Assembly: GCA_947652115.1 (NCBI GenBank)
Contig: OX393561.1
Location: forward strand, 25,317,691-25,381,690
Reading direction: 5' to 3'
Source of the DNA: Blastomussa wellsi
Lineage: Eukaryota; Cnidaria; Anthozoa; Scleractinia; Plerogyridae
Length of the DNA: 64,000 bases
Positions 33,992 through 47,679 of this stretch are shown piece after piece (the stretch's first letter is position 1; each line of letters opens with the position of its first letter). A program made the position numbers and the translations under genes. The notes beneath the pieces were generated by a model. That model was not told the DNA's origin. It ran no database searches and was given only the letters and a program-made list of their open reading frames with translations.

Positions 33992-36550
33992 ATGATTTCC
34001 AAACTGTCCCTGGTTGCCTTTGCAGTAACCTTTATTTGCATCTCTGCAGCCTGGCTCGATCAGGTTAGTTTTCATTTCAGGGAAGCCGGAAAGCTGTGGT
34101 GGAGAGATTCACACTCAGCAGATCTCGCACTCGACCTCACAGCTCAATTATAAATCGACAGAAAAGGCGCGCGGCTCCTCCTTCGCAAAGTGCTATTGTG
34201 ACTGCTGTTTTATTTGAAAACGATGTGGATTTTGTAATCAGTGGTTTCTTTTTATCAGTTAACCGTCTAATTGATAATTGGTGAGTCAATTAATGCTGAC
34301 TTTGCATGGTCTGTTTTCTAACAGTGTTCTCTTTCTCTCCCGCAGCCGGAGAACCCGCTGTTGAAAAGAGGTATGAATTGTAGAATCGTACCTTTATTGT
34401 TCAGAACGCTTCCAATAGTAATTGTTCGAATAAATGTCGTGTAGATGTATTTGTTGTCACAGTTGGTCTGAGGTCTTACCAAATTATCAATTTGCGGGCT
34501 TGGCTTTCCGCGTCTTGTATAATAAGTTGTTATCGATCTGGTGTAGTTCAAAATTCACCCAGAATTAATTTTGTAACGCTTCCATCAACACTATTTCTTT
34601 TATGGAATGTGTTCACGTAATGTATATTGAATTCCTTACTATTTGTCTAGTCCGAGAGCACATGTTGGCGTTTAATCCCAGAAAATAAGATTTGCTGATA
34701 AGTATATAACCTTTCAAAATTCTTAATTTTAGTTCAAAACTCATTGGGTGAATTGTTTTATAGACATGTATGTATCAGTTGCCTTAAAATTCTCTGTTCA
34801 CCAAAAGATATTTTGGTTTCTGGTAAATTCTCGTTCACTTCCTCATTTTTCCCTTTAGCATGTGGTCCTGATCCAGCAGGCTGCAGCGCTCACAGTTCAT
34901 ACTGTGGTGAGGCGGTCATGAAACAAAATTGTCCAGCGACTTGCGGCCAGTGTAGAAGAGGTAAGAACTGTGGAAATGTACTGCTATTGGTCAGACCGCT
35001 TTAACAACAACAATTCTCAGACCTTTTGGTTTTTCATTGCACGTCATTATTTTTGTCACTGTTGGATTTTAAATGATCACATTGTTCTCCACGTGAAAAA
35101 GTTGCAATCAAATAATTTTTGTCACCAATATTTAGAAGGTTTCCATTTATTATCTTGAAGAAGGAAGTGGCATTTTTCTCTTGATGTTCTATTGAACATG
35201 GATAGGTTAATGAATCTGTGTGATAATTGCCACCACGCACATAAGGAATGTTAGTAATTGCATTTGATTCACCTTCGTCTTGGTTGGTAATATTTCAATT
35301 TGTGGTCACATTTTGCAGCTGAAAGATAAAAACCCCGAAAGATAGAGATAAAAAAAAAAACTTGAAAAAATACAATAATTTCAATAACTTGAACTAAAGA
35401 AACACTAATATTTCTTCATGGAAATGACCTGTTCTTCATTAAAAATTCACTGTTTTCTACATGTGGGGCTTGACGAAAACTTGTAGGAGTTTCCAAGAGA
35501 AACATCACGAAGTGTTTAAATGAGTAAATCATGAAACAAATCGAAACTGTATTACATGTATTTTTCTTTCTTTTTCACATGATCAACAGGATTTGAAGAC
35601 GATCTACAGGCCCGTACGTACAATTCCTTTCCAGTTATCAACATATTATTCAGTTACTCTTTAGGCTCCGCTCGATTACCAACCGCTCTTCGTGAACGGA
35701 ACCCACACTCCTCAGCCGAAGGCACTTCTCAGGGAGTAACGCAGACCGGACTCGATAGAGCGGCGGAAATCGAGCCTATCACCATTCTGAAACTCTTAAT
35801 TCAAACGTCAGTGGTAGGGGTGACAAGTAGGAAGGAAACTGATTGATTATACTTTTACCTCTGTATTGTCTGAACAATGTTTAGCTTCGTCTTCTTTTCT
35901 TTAATTTAAACCAATGAGAAAAGGCTTTTACTACCCCCTTTAGGTAGAAAGTACATGGTTTCTTAATTATTCGGCTGTGATATAAATCTAAAACAAAGTG
36001 CTCATTTTCATTCCAAGCTGTCAGATATTTGAGACAATTGTAAAGACAAATTAAAAAAAAGTTCTGACGATTTCCTCTTAAGGCGGCCCGATCATCAAAA
36101 ATACCAAAAATCAAACTTAATTAGATGAAATCAACATCATCACGGTCCGTCGCTGCCATGGCAACAGTACAAGCTTTGGTAAAGTGTCACAGAGGGTACT
36201 TTTCTTATGACGATAACTGAGATAAAAACGTTACGTCAATCTGGAAGGAACAATTTTTCAGTAAGGATTATGTTTACAATGGTCTATGGAATGTACAAAA
36301 ATGATTGGCTGGCATTGATAATTTGCAGAGATAAAAAATCTGAAAAGTTGCAATTTGAAAAAAAGGCCCTGATTGATATTGTGCCATTAATTTCCCCGTG
36401 GGTGTGGGTGATTATTCTTTTATCTTTGCTGAGGTCATTACCATCTCACTGGTAACTTATCACTTGTTTTTGCATTCTTTTTCAGGAAAAATCACTTGTC
36501 CCTGTTGGTGGAAGGGATGCTTCTGGGGTCAATATCCTAATGATTGTTAA
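33992..36550 (+). CDS. ShKT / Trp-rich cysteine peptide precursor, copy 6
   Basis: Coding exons: 33992-34063, 34346-34370, 34859-34960, 35590-35613 and 36486-36550. This is the first lineage C gene. The ShKT exon keeps Tyr before the third Cys but has Asn instead of His before the fourth Cys. Intron 2 lacks about 10 bases just upstream of exon 3's tract (near 34790). Intron 3 is long, as in lineage A. Exon 5 differs from copies 2-5 at two synonymous positions. Confidence 0.8.
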
Positions 36551-36681
36551 GTTAAGCCGTGAACAAGCCAATCAGGAATTTGTTTTTTGTAGCAACAAGA
36601 CAACTAAATTGCACATTTTCAGTAACACAGATTTGAAGTAGAATTTCCTTGGTCTGTTTGTTTGTATTTCAGTCCTTAAGA

Positions 36682-36687
36682 AATAAA
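36682..36687 (+). terminator. Poly(A) signal, copy 6
   Basis: AATAAA, followed by ATCAG, a variant shared only with copy 7. Confidence 0.6.
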
Positions 36688-39600
36688 ATCAGAAAGATTG
36701 GCACCTTAGCATTTGTTTGTTTATTATGGTGGATCTTTTCCTGAGGGAAGCCTTTTGTGTTGGAGAAACAGGGCGTGGGTTAATCTTATCGAGAAAATCA
36801 AGCAGAGTGGCTTATTCCCTTTTTTGATAAACATGTGAAAATTTAAATAAATAAGTTGGTACAAGTTTCGTTTCACTGATAAAAGATAAAAGAAGCACAT
36901 ATTATTATTTAATCTTTATTAAATTTATATTGTTTTTACGGCCAAGCTGGCTACGCATGCAAGTTCTCAACGTGAAATTACAGAGCGCATTTAAACGGAC
37001 CTTGAAAAATATGCATCTTTATCACGCTTTTGAAATAATTCATATATGAAATGCGAATGAACATGAAAGTGAGAGCTGATCATCCCAGTGAATTTCCAAT
37101 TAAAGCACTACTCACGGAAAAAAATGAACTCAATAAATTGACATCGCTCCCAATGGGTGGCTTCATGTCTCAGTTTGAAGAGCATCGCACCGGTATCGCG
37201 GATGTTATGGGTTCGAATCCCGTTTGTGTTATAGAGATCAAGCGAAAAGTCGAATTGTTTTCAATAATGGCCCTACAAAATAATGTGCCACCCTTCGCAA
37301 ATGGGGCGCAGAAGATAATTCGATTTATGTCACTGTTGTAGAAAAAAAGGGGATTCGTGAGAAGGCAGCAATTGATATTTCTACAGATGCTTTGTATGAG
37401 ACAATACAAGAACAGCGTACGATGGACTGGGATGACAGTGGGTACGGTCCAGCGACTTTGTTACCCATTATTGAAGATCACGTAACCACTTAATGGCACT
37501 AACCAAATGTAAAATCAGAAAATTTATATTGTTTTAACGACTAAGCTGGCTGAAATTACGGGCGCATTTAAACGGACTGTGAAAACAAATTGTACCGCTT
37601 CAGGCGATTCAAATAGAGATCAAGCGAAAGTTCGAATTCTTCTCAATAAAGGCACAACAAATGTGCCACCCTTCGCAAATGGCGCGCAGAGATTAATTCG
37701 ATTTCATGTCACTGTTGCAGAAAGGGAACGAGATTCGTGAGTATGAAGAAATTGATATTTCCATAGACGTTTTGCATGAGTCAATGCAAGAACCGCGTAC
37801 GATGGACTGGGATGACAGAGGGTACGGTCTAGCGACTTTGTTATCCATTTATTGAAGATCGCCTAACCACTTATGGTACTAACCAAAGCTAAAATCGATA
37901 TTGTGTTAATGTCTAAGGTGGCTTCGCGTGCAAGTTCCCAATTAAAGGGACTGTGAAAACAAAGAGACCATTTCGACGCTTTTGTTATTCTTTTGTGACG
38001 TAAATATATAAAATAATTCGTACATGAACTGCGGATGTACATGAAAGTGAGAGATGATCATCGCAGTGAATTTCCAATTTAAGCACTACTCACGAGCAAA
38101 AATGAACTCAATAAATTGACTTCACTCCCAATGTGTGGCTTCATAGCTCAGTTTGTAGTCTACCGCACCGGCGATTTCGAATCGAGTTGATGCCCTGAAT
38201 TTTTCCAAGCTTCTTTAATTCCAATTGCTTAAATTGGAATTCACTGCGATAATCATCTCTCACTTTCACCTTTTATTCTTTTGTGTTCATGCTAATCTGC
38301 CCGCCCAACCACCTCACCGCCCAACACAAAAGAATAACAAATGCGTTAGTGAGGTATATTGTACCGCTACAGGCGATTCAAATAGAAATCAAGCGGAAAG
38401 GTCGAGTTCTTCTCAATAAAGGCGCGAAAAATGTGTCACCCTTCGCAAATCGCGCGAAGAGGTTAATTCGATGTTATGTCACTGTTACAGAAAGAGAACT
38501 CAACGGAATTCGTGAATAGGTAGAATTTGATATTTTTACAGATGTTTTCTATCAGTCAATGCAAGAACAACGTACGATGGACTGGGATGACAGTGGGGTA
38601 CGGTCTAGTTACTTTGTTACCCATTATTGAAGATCGCGTAACCACTTAAGGGAACTAACCAAATCTAAAATCAGAAAATTTATATTCTTTTTACGTCTAA
38701 GCTGGCTACGCGTGCAAGTTCCCAAGGTGATATCACAGGCCGCAATTAAATTGTACCGCTTCAGGCGATTCAAATAGAGATCAAGCGGAAGGTCGAATTC
38801 TTCTCAATAAAGGCAGAACAAATGTGCGACCCTTCGCAAATGGCGCGTAGAAGTTAATTCGATTTATGTCACTGTTGTAGAAAAAGAAGGGGATACGTGA
38901 GAAGGCAGCAATTGATATTTGTATCAGTCAATGCGAGAACAACGTACGATGGACTGGGATGACAGTGGGTACGGTCCAGCGACTTTGTTACCCATTATTG
39001 AAGATCGCGTAACCACTTAATGGAACTAACCAAATCTAAAAATAAGAAATTTATATTGTTTTAACGACTAAGCTGGCTGAACTTACGGGCGCATTTAAAC
39101 GGACTATGAAAACAAATTGTACCGCTTCAGGCGATTCAAATAGAGATCAAGCGAAAGTTCGAATTCTTCTCAATAAAAGCACTACAAATGTGCCACCCTT
39201 CGCAAATGGCGCGCAGAGGTTAATTCCATTTTATGTCACTGTTGCAGAAAGAGGAGGAGATTCGTGAATAGGAAGAAATTGATATTTCTACAGACGTTTT
39301 GTATGAGTCAATGCAAGAACCGCGTACGATGGACTGGGATGACAGTGGGTACCGTCTAGCGACTTTGTTATCCATTTATTGAAGATCGCATAACCACTTA
39401 ATGGTACTAACCAAATCTAAAATCAGAAAATCTATATTGTGTTAACGTCGAAGCTTGCTTCGCGTGAAAGTTCCCAACGTGAAATTACACGGCGCAATTA
39501 AACTGACTGTGAAAACAAAGAGACCTTTTCCACGCTTTTATTATTCTTTTTTGACGTAAAGTATATGAAATAATACGTATAGCAACTGCGGATGTACATG

Positions 39601-40121
39601 AAAGTGAGAGGTGGTCATCCCAGTGAATTTCCAATTTAAGCACTACTCACGAGCAAAAATGAACTCAATAAATTGACTTCACTCCCAATGGGTGGCTTCA
39701 CAGATCAGTTGGTAGTGTACCGCACCGGCGATTTCGAATCCCGTTGACGCCCTTCTTTAATTCCAATTGCATAAATTGGAAATTCACTGCGATAATCATC
39801 TCTCACTTTCACCTTTTATTCGTTTGCGTTCATGCTAATCTGCCCGCCCAATACAAAAGGATAACAAATGCGCGAGAAAGGTATATTGTACCGCTACAGG
39901 CGACTCAAATAGAAATCAAGCGAAAGGTTGAATTCTTCTCAGTAAAGTGAAACCAAAATACATTTTCTCATTTAATATGTTAATCAATCTGAAAGGGAGA
40001 GGGCAAACTTTGTTAGATTTTGTTGCCTCAACTCAAGCCCTCTTTCTTCAAAACAAAGGCATTCCTCTGTTCGATGGCATGTCAACGCCTTATGCACTAA
40101 TTCAGCACGCAATAATGTTGT
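36688..40121. repeat. Intergenic spacer 6 (repeat array)
   Basis: The open DWDD module at 37353-37493 has CAC instead of CGC (His for Arg) near its end. The third module carries an extra G near 38595 (GTGGGGTACGG), a further frameshift shared with spacers 7 and 8. Inverted-repeat blocks lie near 38040 and 39597. Confidence 0.7.
37159..37230 (+). pseudogene. tRNA-Thr-like pseudogene, spacer 6
   Basis: Same sequence as in spacers 2-5. Confidence 0.55.
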
Positions 40122-40129
40122 TATATATT
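40122..40129 (+). promoter_or_regulatory. Candidate TATA box, copy 7
   Basis: TATATATT; the predicted noncoding exon would end at 40293. Confidence 0.35.
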
Positions 40130-40835
40130 TTACAATCAGTCATACATGGCAGAGGGAAAACAATGCGGGTCTTGAGTTTGGTTAGCAACAAACAAACCAT
40201 TATCCCAATCAAGTTATTTAAACAAGGAACCCAGGCACAGTAAATCAGTTTGTTTGCTGACCTTCAAGTGGCAAGATCTCAAGAAACCAACTGGTAAGTC
40301 AACGCTCCAACGAGTTATACTGGCATCGATTTTTTTAACTATTCGAATCAAAGACAGCAGCCATCGTGTAGATATTTTCTTCTTTAGGTTTATTATATCC
40401 CATTTTCGTTTTTTCAAATTTACAAGTGAAACCGATCATCAAGAACGCGGCGGGAAAATTGCTTCGGATTTGCTTTTGAAATTCAGAAACTTGCTTAATG
40501 CATTTTATACCAAATGATTGCATTGGAGCTCTTGTTAATGATTGGGCATTCGTTTGATACCATTATTTTAACATCAAATGATTTAGGATGGTAGTATCAA
40601 TTCAGGTAAAGTACAAGTGGAACCATTCACAGGTTATTCCAGGCCGCCAAGGTACCTCGGAATTCGTCCAGCGAACAACCTGGCGTTTTTTCTAGCTTAG
40701 CCATGGCTGTACAGTGAAGACCGGAATAGATTTAGAATAGATTTTCTTAGTGTTAAGTCAGGTGATAAACAAATTTGTGTTTTTTCCCAAGAATCATTGG
40801 TAAATTTGCACTTTTCTTTTGCAGAAGATTACAGA

Positions 40836-43394
40836 ATGATTTCCAAACTGTCCCTGGTTGCCTTTGCAGTAACCTTTATTTGCATCTCTGCAGCCTGGCT
40901 CGATCAGGTTAGTTTTCATTTCAGGGAAGCCGGAAAGCTGTGGTGGAGAGATTCACACTCAGCAGATCTCGCACTCGACCTCACAGCTCAATTATAAATC
41001 GACAGAAAAGGCGCGCGGCTCCTCCTTCGCAAAGTGCTATTGTGACTGCTGTTTTATTTGAAAACGATGTGGATTTTGTAATCAGTGGTTTCTTTTTATC
41101 AGTTAACCGTCTAATTGATAATTGGTGAGTCAATTAATGCTGACTTTGCATGGTCTGTTTTCTAACAGTGTTCTCTTTCTCTCCCGCAGCCGGAGAACCC
41201 GCTGTTGAAAAGAGGTATGAATTGTAGAATCGTACCTTTATTGTTCAGAACGCTTCCAATAGTAATTGTTCGAATAAATGTCGTGTAGATGTATTTGTTG
41301 TCACAGTTGGTCTGAGGTCTTACCAAATTATCAATTTGCGGGCTTGGCTTTCCGCGTCTTGTATAATAAGTTGTTATCGATCTGGTGTAGTTCAAAATTC
41401 ACCCAGAATTAATTTTGTAACGCTTCCATCAACACTATTTCTTTTATGGAATGTGTTCACGTAATGTATATTGAATTCCTTACTATTTGTCTAGTCCGAG
41501 AGCACATGTTGGCGTTTAATCCCAGAAAATAAGATTTGCTGATAAGTATATAACCTTTCAAAATTCTTAATTTTAGTTCAAAACTCATTGGGTGAATTGT
41601 TTTATAGACATGTATGTATCAGTTGCCTTAAAATTCTCTGTTCACCAAAAGATATTTTGGTTTCTGGTAAATTCTCGTTCACTTCCTCATTTTTCCCTTT
41701 AGCATGTGGTCCTGATCCAGCAGGCTGCAGCGCTCACAGTTCATACTGTGGTGAGGCGGTCATGAAACAAAATTGTCCAGCGACTTGCGGCCAGTGTAGA
41801 AGAGGTAAGAACTGTGGAAATGTACTGCTATTGGTCAGACCGCTTTAACAACAACAATTCTCAGACCTTTTGGTTTTTCATTGCACGTCATTATTTTTGT
41901 CACTGTTGGATTTTAAATGATCACATTGTTCTCCACGTGAAAAAGTTGCAATCAAATAATTTTTGTCACCAATATTTAGAAGGTTTCCATTTATTATCTT
42001 GAAGAAGGAAGTGGCATTTTTCTCTTGATGTTCTATTGAACATGGATAGGTTAATGAATCTGTGTGATAATTGCCACCACGCACATAAGGAATGTTAGTA
42101 ATTGCATTTGATTCACCTTCGTCTTGGTTGGTAATATTTCAATTTGTGGTCACATTTTGCAGCTGAAAGATAAAAACCCCGAAAGATAGAGATAAAAAAA
42201 AAAACTTGAAAAAATACAATAATTTCAATAACTTGAACTAAAGAAACACTAATATTTCTTCATGGAAATGACCTGTTCTTCATTAAAAATTCACTGTTTT
42301 CTACATGTGGGGCTTGACGAAAACTTGTAGGAGTTTCCAAGAGAAACATCACGAAGTGTTTAAATGAGTAAATCATGAAACAAATCGAAACTGTATTACA
42401 TGTATTTTTCTTTCTTTTTCACATGATCAACAGGATTTGAAGACGATCTACAGGCCCGTACGTACAATTCCTTTCCAGTTATCAACATATTATTCAGTTA
42501 CTCTTTAGGCTCCGCTCGATTACCAACCGCTCTTCGTGAACGGAACCCACACTCCTCAGCCGAAGGCACTTCTCAGGGAGTAACGCAGACCGGACTCGAT
42601 AGAGCGGCGGAAATCGAGCCTATCACCATTCTGAAACTCTTAATTCAAACGTCAGTGGTAGGGGTGACAAGTAGGAAGGAAACTGATTGATTATACTTTT
42701 ACCTCTGTATTGTCTGAACAATGTTTAGCTTCGTCTTCTTTTCTTTAATTTAAACCAATGAGAAAAGGCTTTTACTACCCCCTTTAGGTAGAAAGTACAT
42801 GGTTTCTTAATTATTCGGCTGTGATATAAATCTAAAACAAAGTGCTCATTTTCATTCCAAGCTGTCAGATATTTGAGACAATTGTAAAGACAAATTAAAA
42901 AAAAGTTCTGACGATTTCCTCTTAAGGCGGCCCGATCATCAAAAATACCAAAAATCAAACTTAATTAGATGAAATCAACATCATCACGGTCCGTCGCTGC
43001 CATGGCAACAGTACAAGCTTTGGTAAAGTGTCACAGAGGGTACTTTTCTTATGACGATAACTGAGATAAAAACGTTACGTCAATCTGGAAGGAACAATTT
43101 TTCAGTAAGGATTATGTTTACAATGGTCTATGGAATGTACAAAAATGATTGGCTGGCATTGATAATTTGCAGAGATAAAAAATCTGAAAAGTTGCAATTT
43201 GAAAAAAAGGCCCTGATTGATATTGTGCCATTAATTTCCCCGTGGGTGTGGGTGATTATTCTTTTATCTTTGCTGAGGTCATTACCATCTCACTGGTAAC
43301 TTATCACTTGTTTTTGCATTCTTTTTCAGGAAAAATCACTTGTCCCTGTTGGTGGAAGGGATGCTTCTGGGGTCAATATCCTAATGATTGTTAA
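40836..43394 (+). CDS. ShKT / Trp-rich cysteine peptide precursor, copy 7
   Basis: Coding exons: 40836-40907, 41190-41214, 41703-41804, 42434-42457 and 43330-43394. Every exon and nearly every intron base equals copy 6 at an offset of 6844. It shares with copy 6 the ATCAG variant after the poly(A) signal and the shorter AAGGCCCTG form in intron 4 near 43210. Confidence 0.8.
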
Positions 43395-43525
43395 GTTAAG
43401 CCGTGAACAAGCCAATCAGGAATTTGTTTTTTGTAGCAACAAGACAACTAAATTGCACATTTTCAGTAACACAGATTTGAAGTAGAATTTCCTTGGTCTG
43501 TTTGTTTGTATTTCAGTCCTTAAGA

Positions 43526-43531
43526 AATAAA
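43526..43531 (+). terminator. Poly(A) signal, copy 7
   Basis: AATAAA, 132 bases after the stop codon. Confidence 0.6.
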
Positions 43532-46500
43532 ATCAGAAAGATTGGCACCTTAGCATTTGTTTGTTTATTATGGTGGATCTTTTCCTGAGGGAAGCCTTTT
43601 GTGTTGGAGAAACAGGGCGTGGGTTAATCTTATCGAGAAAATCAAGCAGAGTGGCTTATTCCCTTTTTTGATAAACATGTGAAAATTTAAATAAATAAGT
43701 TGGTACAAGTTTCGTTTCACTGATAAAAGATAAAAGAAGCACATATTATTATTTAATCTTTATTAAATTTATATTGTTTTTACGGCCAAGCTGGCTACGC
43801 ATGCAAGTTCTCAACGTGAAATTACAGAGCGCATTTAAACGGACCTTGAAAAATATGCATCTTTATCACGCTTTTGAAATAATTCATATATGAAATGCGA
43901 ATGAACATGAAAGTGAGAGCTGATCATCCCAGTGAATTTCCAATTAAAGCACTACTCACGGAAAAAAATGAACTCAATAAATTGACATCGCTCCCAATGG
44001 GTGGCTTCATGTCTCAGTTTGAAGAGCATCGCACCGGTATCGCGGATGTTATGGGTTCGAATCCCGTTTGTGTTATAGAGATCAAGCGAAAAGTCGAATT
44101 GTTTTCAATAATGGCCCTACAAAATAATGTGCCACCCTTCGCAAATGGGGCGCAGAAGATAATTCGATTTATGTCACTGTTGTAGAAAAAAAGGGGATTC
44201 GTGAGAAGGCAGCAATTGATATTTCTACAGATGCTTTGTATGAGACAATACAAGAACAGCGTACGATGGACTGGGATGACAGTGGGTACGGTCCAGCGAC
44301 TTTGTTACCCATTATTGAAGATCACGTAACCACTTAATGGCACTAACCAAATGTAAAATCAGAAAATTTATATTGTTTTAACGACTAAGCTGGCTGAAAT
44401 TACGGGCGCATTTAAACGGACTGTGAAAACAAATTGTACCGCTTCAGGCGATTCAAATAGAGATCAAGCGAAAGTTCGAATTCTTCTCAATAAAGGCACA
44501 ACAAATGTGCCACCCTTCGCAAATGGCGCGCAGAGATTAATTCGATTTCATGTCACTGTTGCAGAAAGGGAACGAGATTCGTGAGTATGAAGAAATTGAT
44601 ATTTCCATAGACGTTTTGCATGAGTCAATGCAAGAACCGCGTACGATGGACTGGGATGACAGAGGGTACGGTCTAGCGACTTTGTTATCCATTTATTGAA
44701 GATCGCCTAACCACTTATGGTACTAACCAAAGCTAAAATCGATATTGTGTTAATGTCTAAGGTGGCTTCGCGTGCAAGTTCCCAATTAAAGGGACTGTGA
44801 AAACAAAGAGACCATTTCGACGCTTTTGTTATTCTTTTGTGACGTAAATATATAAAATAATTCGTACATGAACTGCGGATGTACATGAAAGTGAGAGATG
44901 ATCATCGCAGTGAATTTCCAATTTAAGCACTACTCACGAGCAAAAATGAACTCAATAAATTGACTTCACTCCCAATGTGTGGCTTCATAGCTCAGTTTGT
45001 AGTCTACCGCACCGGCGATTTCGAATCGAGTTGATGCCCTGAATTTTTCCAAGCTTCTTTAATTCCAATTGCTTAAATTGGAATTCACTGCGATAATCAT
45101 CTCTCACTTTCACCTTTTATTCTTTTGTGTTCATGCTAATCTGCCCGCCCAACCACCTCACCGCCCAACACAAAAGAATAACAAATGCGTTAGTGAGGTA
45201 TATTGTACCGCTACAGGCGATTCAAATAGAAATCAAGCGGAAAGGTCGAGTTCTTCTCAATAAAGGCGCGAAAAATGTGTCACCCTTCGCAAATCGCGCG
45301 AAGAGGTTAATTCGATGTTATGTCACTGTTACAGAAAGAGAACTCAACGGAATTCGTGAATAGGTAGAATTTGATATTTTTACAGATGTTTTCTATCAGT
45401 CAATGCAAGAACAACGTACGATGGACTGGGATGACAGTGGGGTACGGTCTAGTTACTTTGTTACCCATTATTGAAGATCGCGTAACCACTTAAGGGAACT
45501 AACCAAATCTAAAATCAGAAAATTTATATTCTTTTTACGTCTAAGCTGGCTACGCGTGCAAGTTCCCAAGGTGATATCACAGGCCGCAATTAAATTGTAC
45601 CGCTTCAGGCGATTCAAATAGAGATCAAGCGGAAGGTCGAATTCTTCTCAATAAAGGCAGAACAAATGTGCGACCCTTCGCAAATGGCGCGTAGAAGTTA
45701 ATTCGATTTATGTCACTGTTGTAGAAAAAGAAGGGGATACGTGAGAAGGCAGCAATTGATATTTGTATCAGTCAATGCGAGAACAACGTACGATGGACTG
45801 GGATGACAGTGGGTACGGTCCAGCGACTTTGTTACCCATTATTGAAGATCGCGTAACCACTTAATGGAACTAACCAAATCTAAAAATAAGAAATTTATAT
45901 TGTTTTAACGACTAAGCTGGCTGAACTTACGGGCGCATTTAAACGGACTATGAAAACAAATTGTACCGCTTCAGGCGATTCAAATAGAGATCAAGCGAAA
46001 GTTCGAATTCTTCTCAATAAAAGCACTACAAATGTGCCACCCTTCGCAAATGGCGCGCAGAGGTTAATTCCATTTTATGTCACTGTTGCAGAAAGAGGAG
46101 GAGATTCGTGAATAGGAAGAAATTGATATTTCTACAGACGTTTTGTATGAGTCAATGCAAGAACCGCGTACGATGGACTGGGATGACAGTGGGTACCGTC
46201 TAGCGACTTTGTTATCCATTTATTGAAGATCGCATAACCACTTAATGGTACTAACCAAATCTAAAATCAGAAAATCTATATTGTGTTAACGTCGAAGCTT
46301 GCTTCGCGTGAAAGTTCCCAACGTGAAATTACACGGCGCAATTAAACTGACTGTGAAAACAAAGAGACCTTTTCCACGCTTTTATTATTCTTTTTTGACG
46401 TAAAGTATATGAAATAATACGTATAGCAACTGCGGATGTACATGAAAGTGAGAGGTGGTCATCCCAGTGAATTTCCAATTTAAGCACTACTCACGAGCAA

Positions 46501-46965
46501 AAATGAACTCAATAAATTGACTTCACTCCCAATGGGTGGCTTCACAGATCAGTTGGTAGTGTACCGCACCGGCGATTTCGAATCCCGTTGACGCCCTTCT
46601 TTAATTCCAATTGCATAAATTGGAAATTCACTGCGATAATCATCTCTCACTTTCACCTTTTATTCGTTTGCGTTCATGCTAATCTGCCCGCCCAATACAA
46701 AAGGATAACAAATGCGCGAGAAAGGTATATTGTACCGCTACAGGCGACTCAAATAGAAATCAAGCGAAAGGTTGAATTCTTCTCAGTAAAGTGAAACCAA
46801 AATACATTTTCTCATTTAATATGTTAATCAATCTGAAAGGGAGAGGGCAAACTTTGTTAGATTTTGTTGCCTCAACTCAAGCCCTCTTTCTTCAAAACAA
46901 AGGCATTCCTCTGTTCGATGGCATGTCAACGCCTTATGCACTAATTCAGCACGCAATAATGTTGT
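43532..46965. repeat. Intergenic spacer 7 (repeat array)
   Basis: Essentially identical to spacer 6 at an offset of 6844, including the extra G in the third DWDD module. The open DWDD module is at 44197-44337. Confidence 0.7.
44003..44074 (+). pseudogene. tRNA-Thr-like pseudogene, spacer 7
   Basis: Same sequence as in spacer 6. Confidence 0.55.
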
Positions 46966-46973
46966 TATATATT
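46966..46973 (+). promoter_or_regulatory. Candidate TATA box, copy 8
   Basis: TATATATT; the predicted noncoding exon would end at 47137. Confidence 0.35.
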
Positions 46974-47679
46974 TTACAATCAGTCATACATGGCAGAGGG
47001 AAAACAATGCGGGTCTTGAGTTTGGTTAGCAACAAACAAACCATTATCCCAATCAAGTTATTTAAACAAGGAACCCAGGCACAGTAAATCAGTTTGTTTG
47101 CTGACCTTCAAGTGGCAAGATCTCAAGAAACCAACTGGTAAGTCAACGCTCCAACGAGTTATACTGGCATCGATTTTTTTAACTATTCGAATCAAAGACA
47201 GCAGCCATCGTGTAGATATTTTCTTCTTTAGGTTTATTATATCCCATTTTCGTTTTTTCAAATTTACAAGTGAAACCGATCATCAAGAACGCGGCGGGAA
47301 AATTGCTTCGGATTTGCTTTTGAAATTCAGAAACTTGCTTAATGCATTTTATACCAAATGATTGCATTGGAGCTCTTGTTAATGATTGGGCATTCGTTTG
47401 ATACCATTATTTTAACATCAAATGATTTAGGATGGTAGTATCAATTCAGGTAAAGTACAAGTGGAACCATTCACAGGTTATTCCAGGCCGCCAAGGTACC
47501 TCGGAATTCGTCCAGCGAACAACCTGGCGTTTTTTCTAGCTTAGCCATGGCTGTACAGTGAAGACCGGAATAGATTTAGAATAGATTTTCTTAGTGTTAA
47601 GTCAGGTGATAAACAAATTTGTGTTTTTTCCCAAGAATCATTGGTAAATTTGCACTTTTCTTTTGCAGAAGATTACAGA

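Noticed and set aside
35881..36114. Minus-strand 77-codon frame in copies 6-10
   Set aside because: It lies inside intron 4, is absent as an open frame in lineages A and B, and has no recognisable features.
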